A stretch of DNA of 64,000 nt from JAEUOS01 sp046160545. Its GTDB lineage: Bacteria > Pseudomonadota > Gammaproteobacteria > Burkholderiales > JAEUOS01. The notes under the pieces are model-generated. The model was not told the DNA's origin. It ran no database searches and saw nothing but the letters and a program-made list of their open reading frames with translations. Position numbers and translations under genes: made by a program. Position 1 is the first letter of the stretch; each line of letters begins with the position of its first letter. The stretch covers positions 36,435-100,434 of the forward strand of contig JBJXGS010000184.1 of NCBI GenBank assembly GCA_046160545.1, written 5' to 3'. Below are positions 53,443 through 62,631 of this stretch, piece after piece.

Positions 53443-55196
53443 TCCCGGTCGAGTACATGCCGCCCCTGATGTTCGTGGGGCTGGTCGTTTTCATGCTGTT
53501 CGGTTACGCGGTGGCGTTCTCGCTTGCCGCCGTCGGTCTCTTCTTCGGCTTTTTCGCCATCGAATGGGGTTACTTCGACGCCAACTTCCTGCAGGCGATC
53601 CCCGGACGCATCTTCGGCAGCATCCTCTCCAACGACCTGCTGCTGGCGATCCCGTTTTTCACCTTCATGGGCACGATCCTGGAACGATGCGGCCTGGCCG
53701 AGGACATGCTCGATTCCATGGGACAGCTTTTCGGCACGGTGCGCGGCGGGCTGGGCTATTCGGTCATCATCGTCGGCTTTATCCTCGGCGCGGTAACCGG
53801 CACGGTGGCCGCGCAGGTGATCGCGATGACGCTCATTTCGCTTCCGGTCATGATGCGTTACAAGTACAACATCCGCTACGCGACCGGGGTGCTGGCGGCT
53901 TCGGGGACGATCACGCAGCTGGTGCCGCCCTCGCTGGTGCTGGTGGTGCTGGCCGACCAGCTTGGCCGTTCGGTCGGCGACATGTACCTGGGCGCCTGGG
54001 GCCCCTCGCTGATGCAGATCGCGCTCTTCGCGCTCTATACCTTCTTCCTGGGGCTGATCAAGCCGGACTACCTGCCGCCGATCCCGCGCGAGGACCTGAC
54101 GCTCAGGGGCTGGGCGCTCTGGAAGAAATGCCTGGCCGGCATCGTCCCCTCAGCGGTGCTGATCTTCCTGGTGCTTGGCACGATGATGTTCGGAATTGCC
54201 ACGCCGACTGAGGCCGGCGCCATGGGCGCGATCGGTGCAATCGTGCTGGCCGTGATTCGCCACAAGGACCTGGGCGTCCTGGGCAACCGCGTATTCCAGG
54301 TCGGTGTGGTCGCCGCAATCGCTGGCATCGTTGCCTATCGCATCGAGCCCAAGTCGATTCCGTTCCAGGTCGCGTTTGGTGTCCTCTACCTGGCCGTGGC
54401 CTACCTGTGCGTGCGCGCCGCGGCCATCGCCGACTTGCGCGGCCTTTTGCGCCAAGCCTACCAGTCGACCGCCCGCCTGACCGCGATGGTCGCCTTTATC
54501 CTGATCGGCTCGACCTGTTTCTCCATAGTCTTCCAGGGCGTCGACGGCAACACCTGGGTCGAGCACTGGCTGACCTCCTTGCCTGGCGGCGCCTGGGGCT
54601 TTCTCCTGGTGGTCAACGTGTTCGTCTTCTTCCTGGCGTTTTTTCTCGACTTTTTCGAGATCGCCTTCATCATCGTGCCGATGCTCGCGCCGGTGGCGCA
54701 GAAGGTGCTGGCGCCCATCGTCGGCGAGTCAGCGGCCCTCATCTGGTTCGGCGTCATTCTGTGCGTCAACATGCAGACTTCCTTCATGCATCCGCCCTTT
54801 GGCTTCGCGCTCTTCTACATGCGCGGCGTCGCGCCCAAGGAGGTCAAGAGCTCGGACATCTACTGGGGCGCGATCCCCTTCGTCGTCCTGCAGGTCATCA
54901 TGGTTGCGCTTGTGGTTGCCTTGCCGCAGACGGTGACGGTCTTCCTCGACAAGGATTTGAAGGTTGATCTGGACAAGGTCAAGATCGAGTTGCCCAGCGA
55001 CGGCAACGAGCAGGATGCTGACCGCGACGAGAAGAACCGCGAGCAGTCGACGTCCGACCTGCAGAAAGCCTTCGGCGGCAAGGACGAGTCTGCGACCAAG
55101 GACGAGCCCGCAGTCAGGGATGAAGCCACGTCACAAGAGGACAAGGCCGCCGCCGAGATTGAAAGGGCGCTCAGGGGCGAAGCCGCCAAGAAATAA
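53439..55196 (+). CDS. TRAP transporter large permease (DctM)
   Basis: 585 residues with about 13 membrane segments. GTVTGTVAAQVIAMTLISLP-type motif, PPSLVLVVLADQLG and ATPTEAGAMGAIGAI are typical of DctM. A conspicuous C-terminal extension of about 85 residues after the last helix is soluble and highly charged (repeated Asp/Glu/Lys, DKVKIELP, DRDEKNREQ, AAAEIERALRGEAAKK). Ordinary DctM proteins end near the last helix, so this tail may bind something. A terminator follows. Confidence 0.93.
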   Translation: MIPVEYMPPLMFVGLVVFMLFGYAVAFSLAAVGLFFGFFAIEWGYFDANFLQAIPGRIFGSILSNDLLLAIPFFTFMGTILERCGLAEDMLDSMGQLFGTVRGGLGYSVIIVGFILGAVTGTVAAQVIAMTLISLPVMMRYKYNIRYATGVLAASGTITQLVPPSLVLVVLADQLGRSVGDMYLGAWGPSLMQIALFALYTFFLGLIKPDYLPPIPREDLTLRGWALWKKCLAGIVPSAVLIFLVLGTMMFGIATPTEAGAMGAIGAIVLAVIRHKDLGVLGNRVFQVGVVAAIAGIVAYRIEPKSIPFQVAFGVLYLAVAYLCVRAAAIADLRGLLRQAYQSTARLTAMVAFILIGSTCFSIVFQGVDGNTWVEHWLTSLPGGAWGFLLVVNVFVFFLAFFLDFFEIAFIIVPMLAPVAQKVLAPIVGESAALIWFGVILCVNMQTSFMHPPFGFALFYMRGVAPKEVKSSDIYWGAIPFVVLQVIMVALVVALPQTVTVFLDKDLKVDLDKVKIELPSDGNEQDADRDEKNREQSTSDLQKAFGGKDESATKDEPAVRDEATSQEDKAAAEIERALRGEAAKK

Positions 55197-55230
55197 TTGC
55201 GGCCGCCCTAGCGCGGCCGGTCGGGACCAG

Positions 55231-55257
55231 AAAAAGCCCGCCATCGGCGGGCTTTTT
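55231..55257. terminator. Bidirectional Rho-independent terminator
   Basis: A perfect stem, AAAAAGCCCGCC-ATC-GGCGGGCTTTTT, serves dctM from the left and the first binding-protein gene (convergent) from the right. Confidence 0.95.
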
Positions 55258-55285
55258 CAATTGCACATGTCAATGCGTGGTCGCT

Positions 55286-56380
55286 TCAGGCCTTGGGCGC
55301 GGCCTTGGGCGCGGCCATATAGTTGTCGAAGCTCTGTTCGGTGACACGGAACCAGAGGATCTGCTCGTCGCGGAACTTGACCCAGTCCTCGTAGACCTTG
55401 CGGAAGTTCTCGTTCTTGGCCGCAGTTTGCTTGTAGAGCTCGTTGGAAGCCGCGTAGCAGGCGTCCATCACGGCCTTCGGGAAGGGGCGCAGCTTGGTGC
55501 CGGCAGCGACAAGCTTTTTGAGCGCCGACGGGTTCTTCGCGTCGTAGCGCGCCATCATCTCGATATGCGCGTAAGCGGACGCTGCCTCGAGCACGGCCTG
55601 GTAGTGCTTGGGCAGCGAGTCCCAGCTCTTCTGGCCGATGTAGGCCGACAGCTGCGGGCCACCCTCCCACCAGCCGGGGTAGTAGTAGAAGGGCGCGACC
55701 TTGTTGAAACCGAGTTTCTCGTCGTCGTAGGGGCCGACCCACTCGGCGGCGTCGATGGTGCCTTTCTCGAGTGAGGCATAGATTTCGCCACCGGCGATCT
55801 GCTGCGGGACAACGCCCAGCCTGGTCAGCACCTGTCCGGCGAAGCCGCCGATGCGCATCTTCAGGCCCTTCAGGTCGGCGACGGTCTTGATCTCCTTGCG
55901 GTACCAGCCGCCCATCTGTGCCCCGGTGTTGCCTGCAGGAATCGCAACGATGCCGTACTTGGCGAAGAACTCGCGCATCAGCTTCGTGCCGTTGCCTTCG
56001 AACATCCAGGCGGTTTGCTGACGGTAATTGAGGCCGAAGGGAATTGCCGTGTCGAAGGCGAATGTTGGGTCCTTGCCGACGTAGTAGTAGGACGCGGTAT
56101 GGCCCATCTCGACGGTGCCATTCTGGACCGCGTCGGCGACCTGCAGGCCGGGAACGATCTCGCCGGCGGCGAAGACACGGATCTGGAACTTGTTCTCCGT
56201 GATGGCGGCCACGTACTTGGCGAGCACCTCGCCAGCGCCGTAGATCGTGTCCAGGCTCTTGGGAAAGCTCGAGGCCAGGCGCCAGGTGATGTTGGGCGTA
56301 CTCTGGGCGATGGCCGGGGCGCTGCCGGCAGCGAGGATGCCGGCTAGCCCGCCCTTGCGGATAAAGTCGCGTCGTTGCAT
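55286..56380 (-). CDS. TRAP transporter substrate-binding protein (DctP), copy 1
   Basis: 364 residues from ATG 56380. The signal peptide is twin-Arg-like (QRRDFIRKGGLAGILAAG). TWRLASSFPKSLDTIYG, DAVQNGTVEMGHTASYYY and EKGTIDAAEWVGPYDDEKLG match the TakP-like 2-oxoacid/lactate-type binding proteins. A long C-terminal helix follows. Another copy lies immediately upstream (56550-57671); both are of the same subfamily. Both would use the DctQM pair. Two proteins suggest two ligands or expression conditions. Confidence 0.92.
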   Translation of the reverse strand: MQRRDFIRKGGLAGILAAGSAPAIAQSTPNITWRLASSFPKSLDTIYGAGEVLAKYVAAITENKFQIRVFAAGEIVPGLQVADAVQNGTVEMGHTASYYYVGKDPTFAFDTAIPFGLNYRQQTAWMFEGNGTKLMREFFAKYGIVAIPAGNTGAQMGGWYRKEIKTVADLKGLKMRIGGFAGQVLTRLGVVPQQIAGGEIYASLEKGTIDAAEWVGPYDDEKLGFNKVAPFYYYPGWWEGGPQLSAYIGQKSWDSLPKHYQAVLEAASAYAHIEMMARYDAKNPSALKKLVAAGTKLRPFPKAVMDACYAASNELYKQTAAKNENFRKVYEDWVKFRDEQILWFRVTEQSFDNYMAAPKAAPKA

Positions 56381-56494
56381 GAGTGGTATCTCCATGGAGT
56401 GGATTGCGGAGGTCGCCAGGGAAGCCTGTCCGAGGCGAACGCAACCGTGAATTCTAGCCGTAGGCGGAGGCGCGTGGCGGTAGTCCGCGTGCAC

Positions 56495-56526
56495 AAGAAA
56501 AATGGCCTCGCGCAAGCGAGGCCATT
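56495..56526 (-). terminator. Rho-independent terminator after the second binding-protein gene
   Basis: Minus strand: AATGGCCTCGC, loop TTGC, GCGAGGCCATT then TTTCTTG. It separates the two binding-protein genes into different transcripts. Confidence 0.85.
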
Positions 56527-56549
56527 CGAAGGATTCCGCGCCGCGACGC

Positions 56550-57671
56550 TCAGGTTTTCTTGCCGGCGCCCTTGGCCGAGGTGCCGGCGGTGCCCAGCGT
56601 GCCCATGAAGCGGTCGAAACCGCCTTCGGCGACGTTAAACCACAGTGCCTGGTCCTGGCGGTACTTGAGCCATGGTTCGTACATCTTCTTGAATTCGGGC
56701 GACTTCTGCGCCCACTCGTCAAACTGTTCGTTGGACGCCTTGTAGGCGGCCTGCATGACATCGCGCGGCATGAAGCGAAGCTGCGCCCCGCCGGCAACGA
56801 GCTTGCGCAATGCGATCGGGTTCAGGTGGTCGTACTTGGCCATGGTCATCACATTGGCTTCGTGGCAGGCGGTGATGAAGGCCCCCTGAAATTCCTTGGG
56901 CAGCGTGGCCCAAGCCTTGTCGTTGACGATGAAGTGGCCCATCGAATTGCATTCCCACCAGCCCGGGGCGTAGTAGAACTTGGCAATCTTGTTGAAGCCC
57001 AGCTTCTCGTCGTCGTGCGGTCCTACCCACTCGGCCGCGTCGATCGTGCCCTTCTCGAGGGCCGGATAGATGTCGCCGCCGGCGATCTGCTGTGGCACCG
57101 CACCCATGCGCGCGAGAATAACCCCGCCTGGGCCGCCGATACGCATCTTGAGGTTCTTGATGTCGGCGACCGACTTGATCTCCTTGCGATACCAGCCGCC
57201 CATTTGGCAGCCCGTGTTGTAGCCGGCCACGGCGACGCAGTTGTAGGCCTTGAGGAAATCGTTGTACATCTGCTCGCCGCCGCCGTGGTACCACCAGGCG
57301 TTCTGCTGGCGATTGTTGAGGCCGAAGGGCAGGCAGGTGGCAAACGAAAACGCCGGGTTCTTGCCGAAGTAGTAGTACATCGCGGTCTGGCCAACCTCGA
57401 CGGTGGCATTCTGGACCGCGTCAAGCACCTGAAGCCCAGGGACGATCTCGCCGGCGGCGAAGGTGCGCAGCTGGAACTTGTTGCCTGTCAATTCGGCGAC
57501 TCGCTTTGCGACCTGCTCGTTGGCGCCGTACAGGGTGTCCAGGCTCTTGGGAAAGCTCGAGGTCATGCGCCAGCGGAATTCCTGGCCTTGAGCGAACGCC
57601 GGGGCGGTGCCTGCGGCAAGGACACCTGCGATACCGCCGTGCTTCAAAAAGTCGCGTCTCTTGTTGATCAT
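56550..57671 (-). CDS. TRAP transporter substrate-binding protein (DctP), copy 2
   Basis: 373 residues from ATG 57671, with a GGAGAGA site. The leader NKRRDFLKHGGIAGVLAAG is twin-Arg-like. FRWRMTSSFPKSLDTLYG, EIVPGLQVLDAVQNATVEVG and EKGTIDAAEWVGPHDDEKLG closely parallel copy 1, so the two arose by duplication. The C-terminal tail (SAKGAGKK) is Lys-rich and variable. Terminated independently of copy 1. Confidence 0.92.
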   Translation of the reverse strand: MINKRRDFLKHGGIAGVLAAGTAPAFAQGQEFRWRMTSSFPKSLDTLYGANEQVAKRVAELTGNKFQLRTFAAGEIVPGLQVLDAVQNATVEVGQTAMYYYFGKNPAFSFATCLPFGLNNRQQNAWWYHGGGEQMYNDFLKAYNCVAVAGYNTGCQMGGWYRKEIKSVADIKNLKMRIGGPGGVILARMGAVPQQIAGGDIYPALEKGTIDAAEWVGPHDDEKLGFNKIAKFYYAPGWWECNSMGHFIVNDKAWATLPKEFQGAFITACHEANVMTMAKYDHLNPIALRKLVAGGAQLRFMPRDVMQAAYKASNEQFDEWAQKSPEFKKMYEPWLKYRQDQALWFNVAEGGFDRFMGTLGTAGTSAKGAGKKT

Positions 57672-57691
57672 TGTCTCTCCTTGGATTTTCA

Positions 57692-57712
57692 AAATGCCGC
57701 AACCCGGCATTT
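57692..57712 (-). promoter_or_regulatory. Leader hairpin of the second DctP gene
   Basis: An 8-bp inverted repeat AAATGCCG/CGGCATTT with 5-base loop lies just before the Shine-Dalgarno of the gene. On the minus strand it is followed by TTTTGAAAA, so it could work as an attenuator-like or stabilising leader element. Confidence 0.45.
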
Positions 57713-57727
57713 CTTGTTGAAACGACT

Positions 57728-57756
57728 ACTATAGCTGACCGGCGGGCACCCTGCAA
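57728..57756 (-). promoter_or_regulatory. Sigma-70 promoter of the second DctP gene
   Basis: Minus strand TTGCAG (57756-57751), a 17-base spacer, TATAGT (57733-57728). Transcription start near 57721, about 50 bases before the ATG and just ahead of the leader hairpin. Confidence 0.6.
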
Positions 57757-57798
57757 CGACGCCTGCGCGGCGCCGAATTTGGTGGTATTTTCGCGTCG

Positions 57799-60621
57799 AT
57801 GGACGACGGCAAACCAATCCAAGGCCTTCGTTTTGGCCGCTATCGCGCGATTCGAGAGATCGGTCGGGGCGCGACTTCGTCGGTATACCTGGCCGAGGAC
57901 GACGGGGGAGTGGACTCGACCGATGCCTTCGGCGGCAGCCAGTGGACCGACGACAACTCGGTGCGCGCGAAGAAGGTTGCAATCAAGGTCGTAGACTTTA
58001 CCGACGACAAGAGCAAGCTCTCACGCCGGTTCCGCAAGCTCTTCGCTACAGAGGCGGCGGTAACGGCGCAGTTCGACCACCCCAACATCGCCAAGGTGTT
58101 CGACTGGAAGGTCGAGGAGAAGCAGGCCTACCTGGTCATGGAATTGATCGAGGGGCGCGGTCTGGACCAGTTCGTCACCATGGACAAGCTTCTGCCCATG
58201 CACCGCGTGGTCGGGATCATCTTCAAAGTGGCGATGGCACTGGACTACGCGCACCGACGCGGGATCGTGCATCGCGACATCAAGCCCGCCAACGTGATGC
58301 TGACCAAGGACGACGAGGTCAAGCTCATGGACTTCGGCCTGGCGCTCAACATCAAGAAAAACGTCAACATCGATTCGACGTTCATCAACGGCCTGGGCTC
58401 GCCCTCGTACATGAGTCCCGAGCAGATCAAGGGTTACACGCTCAACCACCAGACCGACCTGTACTCGCTGGGCGTGATGTTCTACCAGATGCTCGCCGGG
58501 CGCCTGCCGTTTCGCGCTCCCAACACCGCTGCCCTGGTGTACAAGATCATCAACACCGAGGCGGTGCCGGTCACCCAGCTCAACCCGGACCTGCCCGAGC
58601 TCACCAACAAAGTCATCGCACGTGCGCTGGAAAAGGACTTGTATTCGCGCTATCGCCTCGGCTCCGACATGGCCAAGGACCTGTCGGCGGTGCGATTCCA
58701 GATCCTCGAGGAAAATGTCGTCCTGCCCGACGAGGCCAAGTGGAAGAACGTGCGCGCGTTGCCACTCCTGGGCAAGCTTGACGACGTCGACATCTGGGAA
58801 ATCCTGCGCCTCTCGGCGTGGCGCATCCTGCCGCCTGCCACCGTGATCATGAAGGACGGCGAGCCGGGACGCTCATTCGGCTTCATCCTGGACGGGGAAG
58901 TCGAAGTCGAGAAGGGCGACCGTGCGATGGGCAAGCTCACGCGCGGCGACATGATCGGAGAAGTAGGCTTCCTGGAAAGCGAGTCGAGCAAACGCACAGC
59001 TTCGGTCACCACTTTGACCCAGGTGACCTACCTGGAAATCAATCCGTCGGCATTCGCTTTTGCAACCGAAGAACTGGTCGAGGAAATTCGCCGCATTGCC
59101 ATCGACACAATGATCGGGCGCATGCGCGCGGTCAACCGCCTGGCGCGCCGCGTGGCGCCGGCCGCGATTCACCCCGCCGCACTGCCGGATGGCGAAAACG
59201 ACATCGTCCTCACAGGCGCTGCACCAGCCGTGATGGCGACTCAGGATGCACCGGGATGGAGTGTCTTCAACCGTCAGTCGCGGATCGCCGCCATCGCGGC
59301 GACGACTCCTGTCGCGGAGGCTGCATCGGCACCCGCGGTGGCGCAGGCCCCGGCTCCAACGCCGGCCAATGCTGCTGGTGCGTCGGCGTCCACTGCAGCG
59401 ATTGCTGCCACTGCACCGTTGGAAGATGAGCCGGCAATACCCTTGATTGACATTCCGCCGCTCGTTCCCGCGACGGCATCGGAGCGGCCGCGGGCGCAGA
59501 CGGTTGTCGTGCAGCCGCTGCCGGCGTCGGCTGCTGCGGTCATCGCGCAACTTGCGATGACCCAGCACCCGCCGGCGCGCGGTGCGCCGCTGCAGCCCTT
59601 CGAACTCGGTCCGGAGAGCACCGTCGAACTTGGCGCGCCGATACCGGTCGCCGAGATGCCGGCCGACGCTGTGCTCACAACCGACCTCGGGGCGCACTTT
59701 GATGCCCCGTCCGCGTTTGCGACCACCGAGATTGCCCCCGGATTCGATCACCACACGACCGGGGCCCAAACCACCGAGATGGCGCCGCGCTTTGACGCTA
59801 CCGGACAGCTTGCGACCTCCGAGATGGCGCCGAATTTTTCGGCGCCGACACCGGAGCTTCTCGAGGCTGCGCCGGACTTCCGGCTCAACCTGACGCTGCC
59901 TCCGACCTCCCGGGCGGTACCGCCCGCCCACCTCGCTACGACCGAGATGGCGGCACATTTCAAAAGTTCACCGCCTGCGCGATCGGAGCCTGCGCCCGAG
60001 TACCTTGCGACCACTGAAATGGCCGCGCAATTCATGACCGGGTCGCCTGCGCCATCCGCAACGCCTGGCGCCGGATCAACCTCTCTGATGCCGCCGACGC
60101 GCAGGGTCAGCGATCAGAGTACCCAGGACATGGCGAGCCACATGCTGCAGATGTCGGCGGCGCCCGAGCTCACCGTCGATCTGGGCGGCGGGTTGCAGAG
60201 CGCCGGCGATGGGCTCGACGGATTGGGTAGGGACATGTTTCCTCCGATCCTGCCGGAGATTGCCGCGCCGGAACATCGCGCAGGTCCGGTGCCGGCCGAA
60301 TTCCAGGATGGCGACGAGGACCACGAATCGACCCAGGTGCTCGGCGCGGGGAGTGCCTTTCCCAGCCTGCCTTCGCCCGACGAGCCGATCGGCGCGGAGA
60401 TCACCGAGGCGCTGGATGCGGTGCGCGCGGCCGAGCCGTTTTCCTTGCCGCTCGAGCCATCACCTGCGGCCAGTCCGTCCGGCACGCGCCCTGGCCGCGA
60501 CAGGTTGCCCACCCCAGATGAGTTCGACCGTACCGTGGAGCTGAGCGGCGGATTCTTGGCGCAGATCCCGGAGCCCGAGCTTGCACCCGAAGACGAACTC
60601 TTTCCGCCGCTACGCTATTGA
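57799..60621 (+). CDS. Ser/Thr protein kinase with cyclic-nucleotide-binding-like domain and TTEMAPxF-repeat tail
   Basis: 940 residues, cytosolic, no membrane segment. Kinase domain (about 15-300): Gly loop GRGATSSV (22-29), Lys63 (VAIKV), HRD at 158-160, N165, DFG at 178-180, SPE at 206-208. An acidic insert sits between strands 2 and 3 (33-56). A cNMP-binding-like domain (about 325-440) has GEVGF (387-391) and R399, as in a phosphate-binding cassette. The last 480 residues are Pro/Ala-rich; residues 627-782 hold repeats of T-T-E-M-A-x-x-F type (T627, T642, T658, T673, T714, T738, variant at T775). It could sense a cyclic nucleotide and phosphorylate its own tail. Starts 127 bases from a divergent DctP gene. 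Confidence 0.9.
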   Translation: MDDGKPIQGLRFGRYRAIREIGRGATSSVYLAEDDGGVDSTDAFGGSQWTDDNSVRAKKVAIKVVDFTDDKSKLSRRFRKLFATEAAVTAQFDHPNIAKVFDWKVEEKQAYLVMELIEGRGLDQFVTMDKLLPMHRVVGIIFKVAMALDYAHRRGIVHRDIKPANVMLTKDDEVKLMDFGLALNIKKNVNIDSTFINGLGSPSYMSPEQIKGYTLNHQTDLYSLGVMFYQMLAGRLPFRAPNTAALVYKIINTEAVPVTQLNPDLPELTNKVIARALEKDLYSRYRLGSDMAKDLSAVRFQILEENVVLPDEAKWKNVRALPLLGKLDDVDIWEILRLSAWRILPPATVIMKDGEPGRSFGFILDGEVEVEKGDRAMGKLTRGDMIGEVGFLESESSKRTASVTTLTQVTYLEINPSAFAFATEELVEEIRRIAIDTMIGRMRAVNRLARRVAPAAIHPAALPDGENDIVLTGAAPAVMATQDAPGWSVFNRQSRIAAIAATTPVAEAASAPAVAQAPAPTPANAAGASASTAAIAATAPLEDEPAIPLIDIPPLVPATASERPRAQTVVVQPLPASAAAVIAQLAMTQHPPARGAPLQPFELGPESTVELGAPIPVAEMPADAVLTTDLGAHFDAPSAFATTEIAPGFDHHTTGAQTTEMAPRFDATGQLATSEMAPNFSAPTPELLEAAPDFRLNLTLPPTSRAVPPAHLATTEMAAHFKSSPPARSEPAPEYLATTEMAAQFMTGSPAPSATPGAGSTSLMPPTRRVSDQSTQDMASHMLQMSAAPELTVDLGGGLQSAGDGLDGLGRDMFPPILPEIAAPEHRAGPVPAEFQDGDEDHESTQVLGAGSAFPSLPSPDEPIGAEITEALDAVRAAEPFSLPLEPSPAASPSGTRPGRDRLPTPDEFDRTVELSGGFLAQIPEPELAPEDELFPPLRY

Positions 60622-60675
60622 TCCCGTCCAGCGTCGGCGGGACGTGAGTCCCTTGGCCACACTGATCGGCATGCT

Positions 60676-60724
60676 TTGACTTGAGTCAATGCCTGATCGG
60701 TGCCGGCCTTCTACTCTGGGAACA
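60676..60724 (+). promoter_or_regulatory. FNR-type class II promoter of the formate dehydrogenase operon
   Basis: TTGAC-TTGA-GTCAA (60676-60689) is a perfect inverted FNR/Anr-like box. A -10-like TACTCT (60712-60717) predicts a start at 60724, which puts the box centre at exactly -41.5, the class II position. The palindrome extends outward as GGCAT/ATGCC. The 122-base leader to the ATG holds no other feature I can name. Confidence 0.6.
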
Positions 60725-60845
60725 TGCGATGGCGCTTTGTGGCGCGACGCCCGTTTCTTGCGAGCCTTCGGCAAAACGGCATCCATCGCTTCGAACCCGG
60801 CAACTCCGATCGCGCGCGGCGCGAGCCTACGAAAGTAAACTGTCC

Positions 60846-62627
60846 ATGGGCAGCAGCCAATCGATTCCCCTGCGCACCGTCGAGCGCGAGATTCGCCGCA
60901 AGACCGGTCCGAAGGGCCGCACCACCGACGCGACTTCGACTGCCGAAATCGCCAGCCTCATTGAAGGCATGCCGCGGCGGCGCGACCTCCTGATCGAATA
61001 TCTTCACCGCATACAGGACGCACGCGGTCAGCTGGCTGACCGTCACCTCGTGGCCCTGGCGGCCGCGCTCAACCTGCCCATGGCAGAGGTGTTCGAGGTC
61101 GCGACCTTTTATCACCACTTCGACGTGGTACGCGCCGATGGCGACGGCGTCGTGCCGGCCCCGGCCAAGCTGACCGTTCGGGTCTGCGAGTCGCTTTCCT
61201 GCGAGATGGCGGGCGCACGCGACCTGCTTGAGCGCCTGCCGCTGGTCCTGGGTGCGGATGTCCGCGTGCTGCCGGCTCCTTGCATCGGTCGCTGCGAACA
61301 GGCACCGGCGGTTGTCGTGGGGCAAAATCCGCTGCCGCTTGCCACGGTCGATACCGTGACAAGCGCGGTGCAAGCCGGCGCAGATCGTCATCGAAGCGCG
61401 AATGACCGGACCGCGTTCGACCCGGTGACCTGGATCGATGCGAGCGCCTCTGTCGGAGCACTCGACGAAGTCGCGCCACCATACTGCGGCTACGCGACCT
61501 ACCGCAAGCATGGCGGCTATGCGCTCCTCGCCGAATGCCTGGAGGGTCAGCGTAGCGCCGAAGAACTCATCGGCATCATGGAGAGTTCCGGCCTGCGTGG
61601 ACTGGGCGGAGCCGGCTTTCCGGCCGGTCGCAAATGGCGCATCGTGAGAGGGGAGTCAGCACCCAAGGTCATGGCGGTCAACATCGACGAGGGGGAGCCC
61701 GGTACCTTCAAGGACCGGACCTACCTGGAGCGCGACCCGCACCGCTTTCTGGAAGGCATGCTCGTCGCCGCATGGTGCACAGGGGTCGGTGCAATCTACA
61801 TCTACCTGCGCGACGAGTACCACAGCTGCCGTGCGATCCTCGAAAAAGAGCTTGCGCGTCTCAAGGCCGCGCCGCCTTGCGCGTTGCCGGTGATCGAGCT
61901 GCGGCGTGGCGCCGGAGCCTACATCTGCGGCGAGGAGTCGGCGATGATCGAGTCGATCGAGGGCAAGCGCGGCGAGCCGCGCCTGTGCCCGCCTTATGTC
62001 GCGCAGGTCGGCCTGTTTGGTTACCCGACGCTCGAACACAACTTCGAGACCGTGTACTGGGTGCGCGACATCATCGCGCGTGGCGCCGACTGGTTCGCAT
62101 CGTTTGGTCGTCACGGCCGGCGCGGCCTGCGCTCGTTCTCGGTTTCAGGCCGGGTACGCCGCCCCGGCGTGCACCTGGCGCCGGCGGGGATCAGCGTGCG
62201 CGAACTCATCGATGAGTATTGCGGCGGAATGGCAGATGGGCACGAGTTCTACGCCTACCTGCCGGGCGGGGCGTCCGGCGGCATTCTGCCCGCTTCGCTC
62301 GGCGATGTACCGCTGGACTTCGACACGCTGCAGCCCCACGGCTGCTTCATTGGTTCGGCGGCGGTGATCGTGCTCTCGCAGCATGACCGGGCGCGTGATG
62401 CGGCCCTGAACATGATGCGCTTTTTCGCCGACGAATCGTGCGGGCAATGTACGCCGTGCCGGGTCGGCACCGCCAAGGCGGCCAAGCTCATGCAGGCCCC
62501 GGTGTGGGATCGCGCCGTGCTTGAGGACATAAACCAGGTCATGGCCGATGCATCGATCTGCGGTCTGGGGCAGGCTGCACCCAACCCCATCCGCTGCGTG
62601 GTCAGCTACTTTCCGCACGAGGTCTGA
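60846..62627 (+). CDS. NAD-dependent formate dehydrogenase beta subunit, NuoE-NuoF fusion
   Basis: 593 residues from ATG 60846. Residues 1-160 resemble NuoE (thioredoxin-like [2Fe-2S]; ligand Cys in VCESLSCEMAG and APCIGRCEQAP). From about 200 on it resembles NuoF: FMN/NADH site GLRGLGGAGFPAGRKW, NIDEGEPGTFKDR, GAGAYICGEESAM, and [4Fe-4S] Cys in DESCGQCTPCRVG plus SICGLGQ. Such fusion subunits occur in FDH1-type NAD-linked formate dehydrogenases (for example of Methylorubrum); FdsB/FdsG are separate in Cupriavidus. It reduces NAD+ with electrons from the alpha subunit, whose gene starts 4 bases after its stop. Confidence 0.88.
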   Translation: MGSSQSIPLRTVEREIRRKTGPKGRTTDATSTAEIASLIEGMPRRRDLLIEYLHRIQDARGQLADRHLVALAAALNLPMAEVFEVATFYHHFDVVRADGDGVVPAPAKLTVRVCESLSCEMAGARDLLERLPLVLGADVRVLPAPCIGRCEQAPAVVVGQNPLPLATVDTVTSAVQAGADRHRSANDRTAFDPVTWIDASASVGALDEVAPPYCGYATYRKHGGYALLAECLEGQRSAEELIGIMESSGLRGLGGAGFPAGRKWRIVRGESAPKVMAVNIDEGEPGTFKDRTYLERDPHRFLEGMLVAAWCTGVGAIYIYLRDEYHSCRAILEKELARLKAAPPCALPVIELRRGAGAYICGEESAMIESIEGKRGEPRLCPPYVAQVGLFGYPTLEHNFETVYWVRDIIARGADWFASFGRHGRRGLRSFSVSGRVRRPGVHLAPAGISVRELIDEYCGGMADGHEFYAYLPGGASGGILPASLGDVPLDFDTLQPHGCFIGSAAVIVLSQHDRARDAALNMMRFFADESCGQCTPCRVGTAKAAKLMQAPVWDRAVLEDINQVMADASICGLGQAAPNPIRCVVSYFPHEV

Positions 62628-62631
62628 TGAC

